This document shows positions 29,621-38,534 of a stretch of DNA of 64,000 bases, in pieces. Below the pieces are notes generated by a model. The model saw only the letters and a program-made list of their open reading frames with translations. It searched no databases and was not told where the DNA came from. How positions within the stretch are numbered: position 1 is the first letter of the stretch; every line of letters starts with the position of its first letter. The translations under genes were made by a program, and so were the position numbers. Origin of the DNA: Andreesenia angusta (GTDB lineage Bacteria > Bacillota > Clostridia > Tissierellales > Gottschalkiaceae); contig JAUNVB010000004.1 in the NCBI GenBank assembly GCA_030537835.1, positions 21,460-85,459 of the forward strand. The letters are read 5' to 3'.

Positions 29621-30746
29621 AAATTGAATTAAAAAAACCTTTAAACCATAGTTGTATTGCTTTTAATCTAGATATATCATTATTTGTAGTTAGATCGAAT
29701 TCTTTTTTCGTATCTCCGTATTCAATTATAAGCTTTCCTATTATATCCCCTTTTTTTATAGGGTATGATAAATTTTTCATTATTAAAATATCTGATTTAT
29801 ATTCTTCATTATCTTTTATAAAAATAGAAACATCTTCTTTAGGCACTAAATCAATTTCAACGTATTTGGAATCATTTATTTTTTTCTTCCCAACAGTTTT
29901 ATTTTTATTAAATAGAATTTTACTAGAGTATTCATTGTATAGAGAATCTATTATATCTATCGTCTTTTGATCTCTATCCTCTACGGATTCGGCTCCCATT
30001 ATAACTGAGAGGATTCTATTAGATTTTTCACTTTTCTTTCCTGTTGCTATAAGACATCTACCTGCATTGTCTGTGAATCCTGTCTTTAATCCATCAACAC
30101 CTTTTACATCTCCTAAGAGATTATTAGTATTTTCTAATTTTATATCGTATTCTTTAATTATCAATTCTTTCTTACTAGTTATTTCAAGAATCTCAGGATA
30201 TTTTTTTATAACATGACTTGATAGAGTGAATAGCTCTTCTGAAGTCATAGTATTTTCATTGCCCTCTGTGTCAGCTAGGCCATTAGGAGTATAGAATATA
30301 GCTTTTTCTAAACCTAATTCTTTAGCTTTACTATTCATCAGTCTAACGAAATTAGGAATCGATTCACCAAAATGTTTGGCTAATACCAGACAAGAATCGT
30401 TAGCTGACGATATGAGTATTGATTCAAGAAGAGTTTCAGCTCTAACTTTAGATCCTTTAACAAGATCTAATTTACTACCTTCAACCTCTAAAGACTCTTC
30501 ATCGAATACTAAAGTATCGTCAAGACTTCCTCTTCCTTCAGCTATTAAATCCTTTATTACCAAATAAGTCATTATTTTAGTAGTACTTGCTATAGGAACA
30601 GGATTATCTCCATTGTAATTTATAACTATTTCATCATTATCAAGATTTCCAGCTACAACTCCTTTATAACTCTCGAAAGGAGCTGCAAGAACTATATTAT
30701 TTAAAGATAAACATAAAATTAACAAAAACGTAAATGTTCTTTTCAA
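29619..30746 (-). CDS. D-alanyl-D-alanine carboxypeptidase (DacF-like, peptidase S11)
   Basis: The 375-residue protein has a signal peptide (about residues 1-21, ending VLAAP), the active-site STTK (residues 54-57), SAN in ISSANDSC, and the KTGFTDNAG motif of low-molecular-mass penicillin-binding proteins. A C-terminal beta domain (PBP5_C) and a final amphipathic segment (LKAIQLWFKGFF) serve for membrane attachment. It trims pentapeptides in peptidoglycan outside the membrane. Several paralogues (DacA, DacB, DacF) share these motifs, so the exact name is left open. Confidence 0.9.
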   Translation of the reverse strand: MKRTFTFLLILCLSLNNIVLAAPFESYKGVVAGNLDNDEIVINYNGDNPVPIASTTKIMTYLVIKDLIAEGRGSLDDTLVFDEESLEVEGSKLDLVKGSKVRAETLLESILISSANDSCLVLAKHFGESIPNFVRLMNSKAKELGLEKAIFYTPNGLADTEGNENTMTSEELFTLSSHVIKKYPEILEITSKKELIIKEYDIKLENTNNLLGDVKGVDGLKTGFTDNAGRCLIATGKKSEKSNRILSVIMGAESVEDRDQKTIDIIDSLYNEYSSKILFNKNKTVGKKKINDSKYVEIDLVPKEDVSIFIKDNEEYKSDILIMKNLSYPIKKGDIIGKLIIEYGDTKKEFDLTTNNDISRLKAIQLWFKGFFNSI

Positions 30747-30774
30747 AGAAAAACCCCTTTATATTAAAATTTTA

Positions 30775-32046
30775 TTAATCAATTTTCTCTAAATTTCCCA
30801 TATAAGGTTTTAATGCCTTAGGGATATCTATACTACCATCTTTGTTCTGATAGTTTTCTATTAATGCAGCAAAAGTTCTTCCAACTGCAAGACCTGAACC
30901 ATTTAATGTATGCACGAATTCTGGTTTCTTAGTCTTTGAATTTCTAAATCTTATATTGGCTCTTCTAGCTTGATAGTCCTCAAAATTACTACATGATGAT
31001 ATCTCAACATATCTATTATAACTTGGCATCCAAACTTCTATATCATAAGTTTTTGCTGACGAAAAGCCTAAATCTCCAGTACAGAGCTCAACAACTCTAT
31101 AAGGTATTTCTAAAATCTGTAGAATTTTTTCTGCATTTGCAGTAAGTTTTTCAAGCTCTTCATAAGAGTTTTCAGGCTTAGTAAGCTTAACTAATTCGAC
31201 TTTATCAAATTGGTGATTTCTTACTATTCCTCTTGTGTCTCTTCCTGCAGAACCAGCTTCCTGTCTAAAGCATGGAGTATAAGCAGTGTTATAAATAGGG
31301 AGATCATCTTCATTTAGAATCTCACCTCTGTGTATATTAGTTACAGGAACTTCTGCTGTAGGAATTAAGAAATAGTCTTTACCTTCTAGTTTAAACATAT
31401 CATGCTCAAATTTTGGTAATTGACCGGTTGCCGTCATGCTTTCTCTATTAGCTATAAAAGGTGGAGATATCTCCCTATATCCATGTTCATTAGTATGCAA
31501 ATCAAGCATGAAAGATATAAGTGCTCTTTCTAATTTTGCACCTAATCCTTTGAACATTGTAAATCTTGAGCCGGTTAATTTAGAAGCTCTATCGAAATCT
31601 AATATATCTAAATTAGTTCCTAAATCCCAGTGAGCTTTTATATCAAAATCAAATTCTCTAGGCTCTCCCCATTTTCTTATCTCTTTATTATCTGCATCAG
31701 ATTCACCTAAAGTAATATCTTTAAATGGAACATTAGGTATTTCTAATAATCTTCTATTGATTTCAGAGTCAATTTCTTTTACCTCTTTATCCATTTCGGT
31801 AATTTCATCTGATAATTTTTTCATCTTATCTAAAATAGAAGATACATCCTTTCCTTCTTTCTTTAAATTAGGAATGGATTTTGAGACTTCATTTTGTTCA
31901 GCTTTCATCTCTTCAACTTTTACTAGAATATTTCTTCTCTTTTCATCTAAATTTAATAGTCCGTTTATATCATAGTCATTCCCCCTCTTATTAAGCCCTT
32001 CTTTTACTTCTTCAGTATTATATCGTATTCTCTTAATATCTAACAT
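30775..32046 (-). CDS. serS: seryl-tRNA synthetase
   Basis: The 423-residue class II synthetase has an N-terminal coiled-coil arm (about residues 30-100) that holds the long variable arm of tRNA-Ser, and the class II motifs: motif 2 in [24 protein letters not shown] and motif 3 in [20 protein letters not shown]. The length is normal. No T-box leader is seen in the ~180 bases upstream. In many Firmicutes serS is followed by tadA, the SRP RNA and dnaX; here tadA is next door but divergent and the others are ~23 kb away. Confidence 0.96.
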   Translation of the reverse strand: MLDIKRIRYNTEEVKEGLNKRGNDYDINGLLNLDEKRRNILVKVEEMKAEQNEVSKSIPNLKKEGKDVSSILDKMKKLSDEITEMDKEVKEIDSEINRRLLEIPNVPFKDITLGESDADNKEIRKWGEPREFDFDIKAHWDLGTNLDILDFDRASKLTGSRFTMFKGLGAKLERALISFMLDLHTNEHGYREISPPFIANRESMTATGQLPKFEHDMFKLEGKDYFLIPTAEVPVTNIHRGEILNEDDLPIYNTAYTPCFRQEAGSAGRDTRGIVRNHQFDKVELVKLTKPENSYEELEKLTANAEKILQILEIPYRVVELCTGDLGFSSAKTYDIEVWMPSYNRYVEISSCSNFEDYQARRANIRFRNSKTKKPEFVHTLNGSGLAVGRTFAALIENYQNKDGSIDIPKALKPYMGNLEKID

Positions 32047-32187
32047 TTGATCACTTCCTTAAGAATATTATAAGTAAAATATGTATTAAAGTAAAAATAC
32101 ATTAATCTATTTCTATATTACTAAATAAATTTTAGTTTTACAATAGAATTGATATTAAAGTAATATACAATAGGAATAAAGGGATAA

Positions 32188-32217
32188 TTGACTATAAAAA
32201 AAAAATTATGTTATAAT
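32188..32217 (+). promoter_or_regulatory. promoter of tRNA-Arg and tadA
   Basis: TTGACT (32188-32193), 18 bases, then TATAAT (32212-32217) preceded by TG (extended -10). Transcription would begin within a few bases of the mature tRNA 5' end at 32227. Confidence 0.85.
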
Positions 32218-32226
32218 TATTATAAT

Positions 32227-32301
32227 GCACCCGTGGCGAAACGGATATCGCGTACCCCTCCTAAGGGTAAATTGCAGGTTCGATTCCTGCCGGGTGCACC
32301 A
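32227..32301 (+). tRNA. tRNA-Arg (anticodon CCT)
   Basis: The acceptor arms GCACCCG (32227-32233) and CGGGTGC (32291-32297) pair over seven bases; the T arm contains GGTTCGATTCC; the anticodon loop CTCCTAA reads CCT, decoding AGG. The terminal CCA is encoded. tadA follows 33 bases later, apparently in the same transcript. Confidence 0.97.
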
Positions 32302-32334
32302 AATTTATACATAGAAAATTTATGGGGAGAAAGA

Positions 32335-32808
32335 ATGGATAATTTTTTTATGAAGAAAGCATATCTTGAAGCTGTGAAAGCAAAAGATATAGGTGAGGTA
32401 CCAGTAGGTGCTGTAGTAGTTAAAGATGGTAAAATAATAGGATCTGGTTTTAATACGAAAGAAGAGACATTCGATACTACTAATCATGCTGAGATAATAG
32501 CAATAAGAGCAGCAAGTAAGTATTTAAAATCTTGGAGACTTACAGGATGTACATTATATACTACTTTAGAGCCATGTCCAATGTGCGCTGGAGCGATAAT
32601 GAATTCAAGACTGACAAGAATTGTAATTGGAACAAGGGATAAGAGAATGGGTGCATGTGGTTCAGCATTAAATATATTGCAAAATGATAAGTTAAACCAT
32701 AAAACGGAGATTAAGTGGAATATAATGCAAAGAGAATGTTCTAATATATTAAAAATGTTTTTTAAAGAATTAAGAGAAGGAAAATTACTAAAAGAGCTGA
32801 ATGATTAA
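32335..32808 (+). CDS. tadA: tRNA-specific adenosine deaminase
   Basis: The 157-residue cytidine-deaminase-fold enzyme converts A34 of tRNA-Arg(ACG) to inosine. Zn ligands and the proton-shuttling Glu are in NHAEIIAI and EPCPMCAGA. The ATG at 32335 is preceded by GGGGAGAAAG. Reading frames that extend upstream run through the tRNA gene and are not coding. A long hairpin covers its 3' end. Confidence 0.94.
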   Translation: MDNFFMKKAYLEAVKAKDIGEVPVGAVVVKDGKIIGSGFNTKEETFDTTNHAEIIAIRAASKYLKSWRLTGCTLYTTLEPCPMCAGAIMNSRLTRIVIGTRDKRMGACGSALNILQNDKLNHKTEIKWNIMQRECSNILKMFFKELREGKLLKELND

Positions 32809-32855
32809 TATGAAATTTAGGATAAATAATATTAATCAAAATCAGCTCTTTTAAT
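32790..32855 (+). terminator. long terminator hairpin between tadA and lysC
   Basis: AAAAGAGCTGA and TGATTAATAT pair with ATATTAATCA and ATCAGCTCTTTT, a stem of more than 20 pairs with small mismatches. It overlaps the last tadA codons and sits between convergent genes. Confidence 0.8.
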
Positions 32856-32875
32856 ATATTTAAATATATAAACCA

Positions 32876-34084
32876 TTATTCACAAAATCTTTTATGCAAA
32901 GCCTTAAGAGCTTCCTCACCTTTTTCCTGTTCAATTATACATGATATTTTTATTTCAGAAGTACTAATCATCTCTATATTTATTCCAAGATCAGATAATG
33001 TTTGGAAAAAAGCAGATGCTATATCAGCACTTCCAGCTATACCAGTTCCAACTATAGAAACTTTTACAACGGATTCATCATATATTACTTTCTTAGCTCC
33101 CATTTCCTCACTGACTTTTGAAGTTACATCTAAAGCATCTTTTATATCATCAGAAGCCACAGTGAAAGTTATATCATTTACATTTCTTTGCGTTACGTTT
33201 TGAATTATCATATCGAAAAACACATTATTTTTTGCTAATGCAGAAAATAATTGAAAGGCAATACCTGGTCTATCAGGAACTTCTAATACAGATATTTTAA
33301 CAATATTATCATCTTTAGTAACACCACTAACAATCGCTTTTTCCAAAGCAGACACCTCCACAACTAATGTTCCAGGATTATTATTTAGACTTGATCGTAC
33401 TACCATAGGTAGATTATATTTTCTTGCAAGTTCTACAGATCTCGGATGGAGAACACCTGCACCAAGACTTGCAAGCTCTAGCATCTCGTCATAAGAAATT
33501 TTGTCTATTTTTTTGGCTTCAGGAACGATTCTAGGATCAGTAGTATAGACACCATCAACATCCGTAAAAATTTCACATTTTTTTGCCTCTAATGCACATG
33601 CAAGGGCTACAGCAGATGTATCCGAACCACCTCTTCCTAAAGTAGTTAAATCACCCTTACTATTAATTCCTTGAAAGCCAGCAACTATAACAATATTATG
33701 CTCTTCAAGTTCTTTTATCAATCTATCAGTATTTATTTCAGCTATACGTGCATTTTTATAAACATCTGTTGTTTGTATTCCAGCTTGCGGTCCTGTAAGT
33801 GAAATAGAGTCTTCACCAAAAGCTTGTATAGCCATTGCTAGTAAAGAAATGGAGATTTGTTCACCTGTAGTCAATAGCATATCCATCTCTCTATTAGAAG
33901 GTCTTATACTTATATCGTAAGCTTTTTCTATCAATTCATCAGTAGTATCTCCCATTGCAGATACTACTACAACCACTTTATTCCCATCTCTCTTAGTATC
34001 TATAATTCTTTTAGCTACATTTCTTATTCTTTCCGCATTTCCAACAGAGGTACCACCAAATTTCTGTACTATTATATTAGACAT
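32876..34084 (-). CDS. lysC: aspartate kinase
   Basis: The 402-residue protein has the amino-acid-kinase domain (VQKFGGTSVGNAERI at the start; TTLGRGGSDTSAVALA near 150; FTDVDGVYTTDPR) and two C-terminal ACT domains (VSVLEVPDRPGIAFQLF-type and VSIVGTGIAGSADIA). It phosphorylates aspartate, the first step to Lys, Thr and Met; the ACT domains indicate feedback control. GGAGGATTA precedes the ATG. It lies 38 bases after hom in the same direction, and the threonine genes diverge upstream of hom. Confidence 0.95.
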   Translation of the reverse strand: MSNIIVQKFGGTSVGNAERIRNVAKRIIDTKRDGNKVVVVVSAMGDTTDELIEKAYDISIRPSNREMDMLLTTGEQISISLLAMAIQAFGEDSISLTGPQAGIQTTDVYKNARIAEINTDRLIKELEEHNIVIVAGFQGINSKGDLTTLGRGGSDTSAVALACALEAKKCEIFTDVDGVYTTDPRIVPEAKKIDKISYDEMLELASLGAGVLHPRSVELARKYNLPMVVRSSLNNNPGTLVVEVSALEKAIVSGVTKDDNIVKISVLEVPDRPGIAFQLFSALAKNNVFFDMIIQNVTQRNVNDITFTVASDDIKDALDVTSKVSEEMGAKKVIYDESVVKVSIVGTGIAGSADIASAFFQTLSDLGINIEMISTSEIKISCIIEQEKGEEALKALHKRFCE

Positions 34085-34122
34085 AATTAATCCTCCATAA
34101 ATGAATAAAATATTATTTAATT

Positions 34123-35391
34123 TTAAAACGATATATCAACTAGTGAGTTTAAAACTTCACTTTCAATTCTTAAATATGAATAAGACTTAGCAGGTAGCTT
34201 CAAATCTTCAGTTATGAGGTTAGCAATTAGTTCTGAAGATATCATCTCAGTTAATATAACTAACTCCTGATCTTGGACTTCATATTTTATATCTATAGAT
34301 TTATCTTCAAATGCTTTGATTATTTTCTTATCATCATTCTCATCTAACGAAGCTCTGAAATAATATAAACCTTCAAATAAACTATTTTCTCCAACTACAA
34401 TATCAGGATTAGGACAGTAGTCAAATTTTTTATAGTCTTCATTTATTATATCTATAATATCAGATACTACAGCATTCCCAGTTGGTAATTTACCAGCACC
34501 TTGTCCATAAAATTGTAGATCTCCTACTATATCGCAGTCTAAATTAACAGCATTGAAAGCATCTTTAACTGCAGAAAATAGTGAAGTATCATCTACTAAA
34601 ATAGGTTCAACAGTTAACGAAAACTCATTATTCTTTTTAATAGCGCATCCTAGAAGCTTAGGAGCAAGACCTATTTCTTTAAATCTCTTAATATCACTTG
34701 CTTTTATTGAAGAAATACCATGACATTCTACATCGTCAATACTTGCTTTAGCATCGAATGCGAGAGAAGCTAAGATAGATATTTTTCTTGCAGCATCATA
34801 TCCTTCAATATCATCAGTTGGATCAGCTTCAGCATAACCATATTCATGAGCAAGATCTAAAGCTTCTTCGAAGCTTAAATTATCATCATACATTTTTGTC
34901 AGAATAAAATTAGTAGTACCATTCAATATGCCTTCTATATTATCAATTTTATTAATTCTAAGAGCTTCATTAAGCCCTTTTATTATAGGAATTCCACCTG
35001 CTACACTAGCTTCATATAAGAGTCCGCAATTATTTTCTTTAGCCAATCTATTAAGCTCTTCTAGATGTAAAGATATAACAGCCTTATTAGCAGTTACAAC
35101 ACTCTTACCTTTAGAAAGAGCAGTTTTTATATACTCATAAGCTAAATCGATTCCACCTATGACTTCAACAATGATATCGATACTGTCATCATTAAGTATA
35201 TCATCAACATTTTCAGTTAAAATACTATTATCTATATCAAGATTTCTATTCTTAGAAGCATCTCTTACTAATATCTTAGAGATATTTATATTCTTTCCAG
35301 TAGATTTTTTTAAGCTTTCATTTCTATCCTTTACTATATCAAAAACACCCGAGCCAACAGTACCAAGTCCGAGTAATCCAATATTTACCAT
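34123..35391 (-). CDS. hom: homoserine dehydrogenase
   Basis: The ~422-residue protein has an N-terminal Rossmann motif (GLLGLGTVGSGVF), the conserved VTANKAVISL and EASVAGGIPIIKGL, the ILNGTTNFILTKM block, and a C-terminal ACT domain. It reduces aspartate semialdehyde to homoserine with NAD(P)H. The ATG at 35391 has AAAGGAGA at good spacing; an in-frame start 11 codons upstream has none. It is the first gene of the hom-lysC pair, divergent from thrC-thrB. Confidence 0.95.
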   Translation of the reverse strand: MVNIGLLGLGTVGSGVFDIVKDRNESLKKSTGKNINISKILVRDASKNRNLDIDNSILTENVDDILNDDSIDIIVEVIGGIDLAYEYIKTALSKGKSVVTANKAVISLHLEELNRLAKENNCGLLYEASVAGGIPIIKGLNEALRINKIDNIEGILNGTTNFILTKMYDDNLSFEEALDLAHEYGYAEADPTDDIEGYDAARKISILASLAFDAKASIDDVECHGISSIKASDIKRFKEIGLAPKLLGCAIKKNNEFSLTVEPILVDDTSLFSAVKDAFNAVNLDCDIVGDLQFYGQGAGKLPTGNAVVSDIIDIINEDYKKFDYCPNPDIVVGENSLFEGLYYFRASLDENDDKKIIKAFEDKSIDIKYEVQDQELVILTEMISSELIANLITEDLKLPAKSYSYLRIESEVLNSLVDISF

Positions 35392-35435
35392 AATAAATCT
35401 CCTTTCAAATAAATCTGTAGACACAGAAAAAACAC

Positions 35436-35464
35436 TTGTCTTTTATCGAGAAACATTATATCAT
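35436..35464 (+). promoter_or_regulatory. candidate promoter of thrC-thrB
   Basis: TTGTCT and TATCAT are separated by 17 bases in the divergent hom/thrC spacer, ~60 bases before thrC. No T-box or riboswitch is visible in this short leader. Confidence 0.45.
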
Positions 35465-35524
35465 ATATTATGAAATAATAAAATAGAAATCTGAAATTAA
35501 TTAGATTTTAAAGAGGTGAAATTT

Positions 35525-37009
35525 ATGTCATTAAAATATATTAGTACAAGAGGTGGAAAAGAACTCAATTCTATAGAAGCGATTGTAAAAGGTATAAGTG
35601 AGAATGGAGGACTTTATATACCGACTGAAATACCAAGAATAGATAAAGAAATATATGAATTAAAGGATTATGATTATAGAGAACTTGCAAAATATATAAT
35701 AGGAAAATTCTTTCCAGACTTTACAGAGGAAGAATTAAAAAACTGTGTAGAAGGAGCATACGACTCAAAATTTAATGATGAGAAGATAGTTCCTATAGTG
35801 TCGAAAGATAATGCTAATTTTCTAGAATTATATCATGGAGCTACATTAGCATTTAAAGACATGGCACTTTCAATACTTCCTTATTTCATAACTACTTCAT
35901 TAAAAAAATTAAATCAAAAAGAAAAATTAGTAATATTAACTGCAACTTCAGGTGATACAGGAAAAGCTGCATTAGAAGGTTTTAAAGATGTAGAGGGTAC
36001 AGAAATAATTGTATTCTATCCTGAATCTGGTGTAAGTCAAATTCAAGAAAGACAGATGATAACTCAAGAAGGAAATAATACCCATGTCGTTGGTATAGAA
36101 GGAAATTTTGATGATGCACAAAATGGAGTAAAAGAAGCCTTTAATAATGAAAGCTTTAAAAAAGAATTAAAAGAAAAAGGTTATCTATTGTCTTCAGCTA
36201 ATTCTATTAATATTGGAAGATTAGTTCCTCAAGTAGTCTACTATGTCTATGGTTATATTAATCTTTTGAAAGAAGGAAGAATACAAGAAGGAGAGAAAAT
36301 AAATATAGTAGTTCCTACAGGAAATTTTGGTAATATATTAGCAGGTTATTATGCAAAGCTTATGGGTATACCAATAGATAAACTAATTACAGCATCAAAT
36401 GAAAATAATGTTCTCTATGATTTCTTCAGTACAGGAATATACGATAGAAATAGAGAATTAAAACTTACAATATCACCATCTATGGATATATTAATATCTA
36501 GTAATCTAGAAAGACTTTTATATAAAATCTGTGGAGATAATCCTAATAAGGTAAAGGAATTAATGGGAGAATTGAGTGAGAAGGGCAGATATGAAATAGA
36601 TTCAGAAATTAGAGAAAATCTTAATGATTTTTATGGGAATTTTTCTACTGAAGAAGAGATTGAATACACTATTAAAGAAGTTTATGAAAAATATGATTAT
36701 GTAATAGATACACATACAGCAGTTGCTTATAATGTATATCAAAAATATTTAAAAGATACTGGTGATGATAAGAAGACATTAATAGCTTCAACCGCAAGTC
36801 CTTTTAAATTCACAAGATCTGTAGCAAAAGCTCTTGGAATCAATGTAGAAGGAAAAACTGATTTTGAATTAGTATATGAACTTTCAGATAAAACAGGTTT
36901 AGAGATACCTAAAAATATATATAAGATTGAAGATAAAAAGATAATTCATAAAAACAAATGTAAAAAAGATGAAATGAAGGATATAATAAGAGAACTTTTA
37001 AATGAATAG
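35525..37009 (+). CDS. thrC: threonine synthase
   Basis: The 494-residue fold-type II PLP enzyme has the PLP lysine in GATLAFKDMALS (about residue 110), the phosphate loop in TATSGDTGKAA, and the N-terminal YISTRGG typical of the longer (yeast/E. coli-type) ThrC class. It turns O-phosphohomoserine into threonine. The ATG at 35525 is chosen because AAAGAGGTGA is its ribosome site; the GTG inside that site is not the start. thrB follows after nine bases. Confidence 0.95.
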   Translation: MSLKYISTRGGKELNSIEAIVKGISENGGLYIPTEIPRIDKEIYELKDYDYRELAKYIIGKFFPDFTEEELKNCVEGAYDSKFNDEKIVPIVSKDNANFLELYHGATLAFKDMALSILPYFITTSLKKLNQKEKLVILTATSGDTGKAALEGFKDVEGTEIIVFYPESGVSQIQERQMITQEGNNTHVVGIEGNFDDAQNGVKEAFNNESFKKELKEKGYLLSSANSINIGRLVPQVVYYVYGYINLLKEGRIQEGEKINIVVPTGNFGNILAGYYAKLMGIPIDKLITASNENNVLYDFFSTGIYDRNRELKLTISPSMDILISSNLERLLYKICGDNPNKVKELMGELSEKGRYEIDSEIRENLNDFYGNFSTEEEIEYTIKEVYEKYDYVIDTHTAVAYNVYQKYLKDTGDDKKTLIASTASPFKFTRSVAKALGINVEGKTDFELVYELSDKTGLEIPKNIYKIEDKKIIHKNKCKKDEMKDIIRELLNE

Positions 37010-37018
37010 GTGATTTAT

Positions 37019-37903
37019 ATGGTAAAGATAAGAGTACCGGCTACTAGTGCCAATTTAGGACCTGGATTTGATTGTATGGGAATAGCATTAGGTCTATATA
37101 ATACATTCATATTTGAGGAGACGAATGGTGGTCTATTAGTTGAGGGAAGTGAAAAGAGTTTTGAAGAGGAAGATAATTTGATATATCTTTCTATGAAAAG
37201 ATGTTTTGAAAAGATTAATTATAAATTTAAAGGATTGCGAATAACTGCAAAGTCAGATGTTCCAGTTTCACGAGGATTAGGTAGCAGTGCTACTTGTATC
37301 ATAGGTGGTGTTATGGGTGCAAATGCTTTAGCTGGAAATCCTCTATCTAAAAAGGAAATTCTAGATATTGCAGCTGAAATTGAAGGGCATCCTGATAATG
37401 TTGCGCCTGCATTGCTAGGAGGATTAGTTACATCTGTAGTAGATTCTGATAAAGTATATTACAGTAAGATTGAAGTGCCTAAGGGGATAAAATTCTATGC
37501 ATTAATACCTAATTTCAAACTATCCACTAAGAAATCTAGAGAAATACTACCTAAGACTGTACCATTTGAAGATGCAGTTTATAATCTTAGTAGAGCTTCT
37601 CTTATGACGGCTGCCTTCTCAAAAGGAGATTTTAAGCTTTTAAAAATAGCAGGTAAAGATAGATTGCATCAAGAGTATAGGGGAGAGCTTATAGAAGGGT
37701 ATGAATCTATAATAAAGGAAAGTGAGCAAGCTGGAGCATATGGCTCTTTTTTAAGCGGAGCAGGACCTACTATTTTAATAGCTGTACCTAAGAAAGACAG
37801 AAATATATATTTAAAGCTAAGAAACCATGTTGAAAAATTGAAGTATTTTTGGGAAATAAAAGAACTTTTTATAGATAATAGAGGGGCTAAGATTTGTCGC
37901 TAA
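37019..37903 (+). CDS. thrB: homoserine kinase
   Basis: The 294-residue GHMP kinase has PATSANLGPGFDCMGIAL at the N-terminus, the ATP loop PVSRGLGSSATCIIGG (about residues 84-99) and the C-terminal AYGSFLSGAGPTI. It makes O-phosphohomoserine for ThrC. The ATG at 37019 follows AGGTGA; a GTG nine bases earlier lies within that site. It completes the homoserine-to-threonine branch with thrC. Confidence 0.95.
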   Translation: MVKIRVPATSANLGPGFDCMGIALGLYNTFIFEETNGGLLVEGSEKSFEEEDNLIYLSMKRCFEKINYKFKGLRITAKSDVPVSRGLGSSATCIIGGVMGANALAGNPLSKKEILDIAAEIEGHPDNVAPALLGGLVTSVVDSDKVYYSKIEVPKGIKFYALIPNFKLSTKKSREILPKTVPFEDAVYNLSRASLMTAAFSKGDFKLLKIAGKDRLHQEYRGELIEGYESIIKESEQAGAYGSFLSGAGPTILIAVPKKDRNIYLKLRNHVEKLKYFWEIKELFIDNRGAKICR

Positions 37904-37936
37904 TGATCATTTATTCTATTGAAAGGGTAATGCTAT

Positions 37937-38386
37937 ATGGATAATTTAGAATCAAGTAAGTATTTAATAATTGAAAAAGAGGTTTTGCCAGATATATTCG
38001 AGAAGGTGTTATTAGCAAAAGAATTATTGATGATTGGTGAATATAAGGAAGTTACAGAAGCAGTTAAAGAAGTGGGTATTAGTAGAAGTAGCTTCTATAA
38101 ATATAGAGATAAAGTTTTTAGATTTTCGGAAAAAAATGTATCGAAAAAAGTAATAATGAATTTTATGTTAAATCATAGACAAGGTGTGCTTGCATATCTG
38201 ATAAAAACGTTGTCCTCATTTGGAGGAAATATCTTAACTATCAATCAAGAAATACCTATAAATGGAATAGCAAGTGTGAATATAACTTTTGAAATACAGT
38301 CTTTATCAAGGAATCTAGATAAAATGACTTCAGAACTTAAAAAAATCGATGGAGTTAGCCAGGCATCAATAATTGCAATGGAATAG
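37937..38386 (+). CDS. ACT-domain regulator, PheB/ThrR type (UPF0735)
   Basis: The 149-residue protein combines an N-terminal helix-turn-helix-like part (EAVKEVGISRSSFYKYRDKVF, about residues 45-65) with a C-terminal ACT domain (NHRQGVLAYLIKTLSSFGGNI). In B. subtilis, ThrR of this family represses hom and thrCB. Its place 33 bases after thrB supports a role as threonine- or branched-amino-acid-sensing regulator of this locus; the target site is not obvious. Confidence 0.85.
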   Translation: MDNLESSKYLIIEKEVLPDIFEKVLLAKELLMIGEYKEVTEAVKEVGISRSSFYKYRDKVFRFSEKNVSKKVIMNFMLNHRQGVLAYLIKTLSSFGGNILTINQEIPINGIASVNITFEIQSLSRNLDKMTSELKKIDGVSQASIIAME

Positions 38387-38414
38387 CATGATGATGTTAT
38401 TTATTTAACAATAC

Positions 38415-38443
38415 TTGAAAAAATGGCGAATCTATTATAGTAT
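38415..38443 (+). promoter_or_regulatory. candidate promoter of the glycine cleavage genes
   Basis: TTGAAA, 17 bases, TAGTAT. A small inverted repeat TACATAAG/CTTATGTA (38458-38465 and 38477-38484) follows in the leader. No glycine riboswitch motif is seen between here and gcvT. Confidence 0.45.
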
Positions 38444-38534
38444 TGAACATAAGATAGTACATAAGGAGAACCTTTTCTTATGTAATAGCTAGTTTTTAAT
38501 TTAAAATTAGTGTAATTTCGAGGAGGAATGTAAA

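Noticed and set aside
32047..32226. T-box leader of serS
   Set aside because: No TGGNACCGCG-like T-box sequence or specifier-loop structure could be found in this short A+T-rich spacer.
32188..32334. Possible upstream extension of tadA
   Set aside because: The frame passes through a complete tRNA-Arg gene, and its apparent start is the -35 box of the promoter.
38387..38534. Glycine riboswitch before gcvT
   Set aside because: The conserved GGAGAG and CACCGAAGG-type blocks of the aptamer are not present; only a short hairpin and a promoter are seen.
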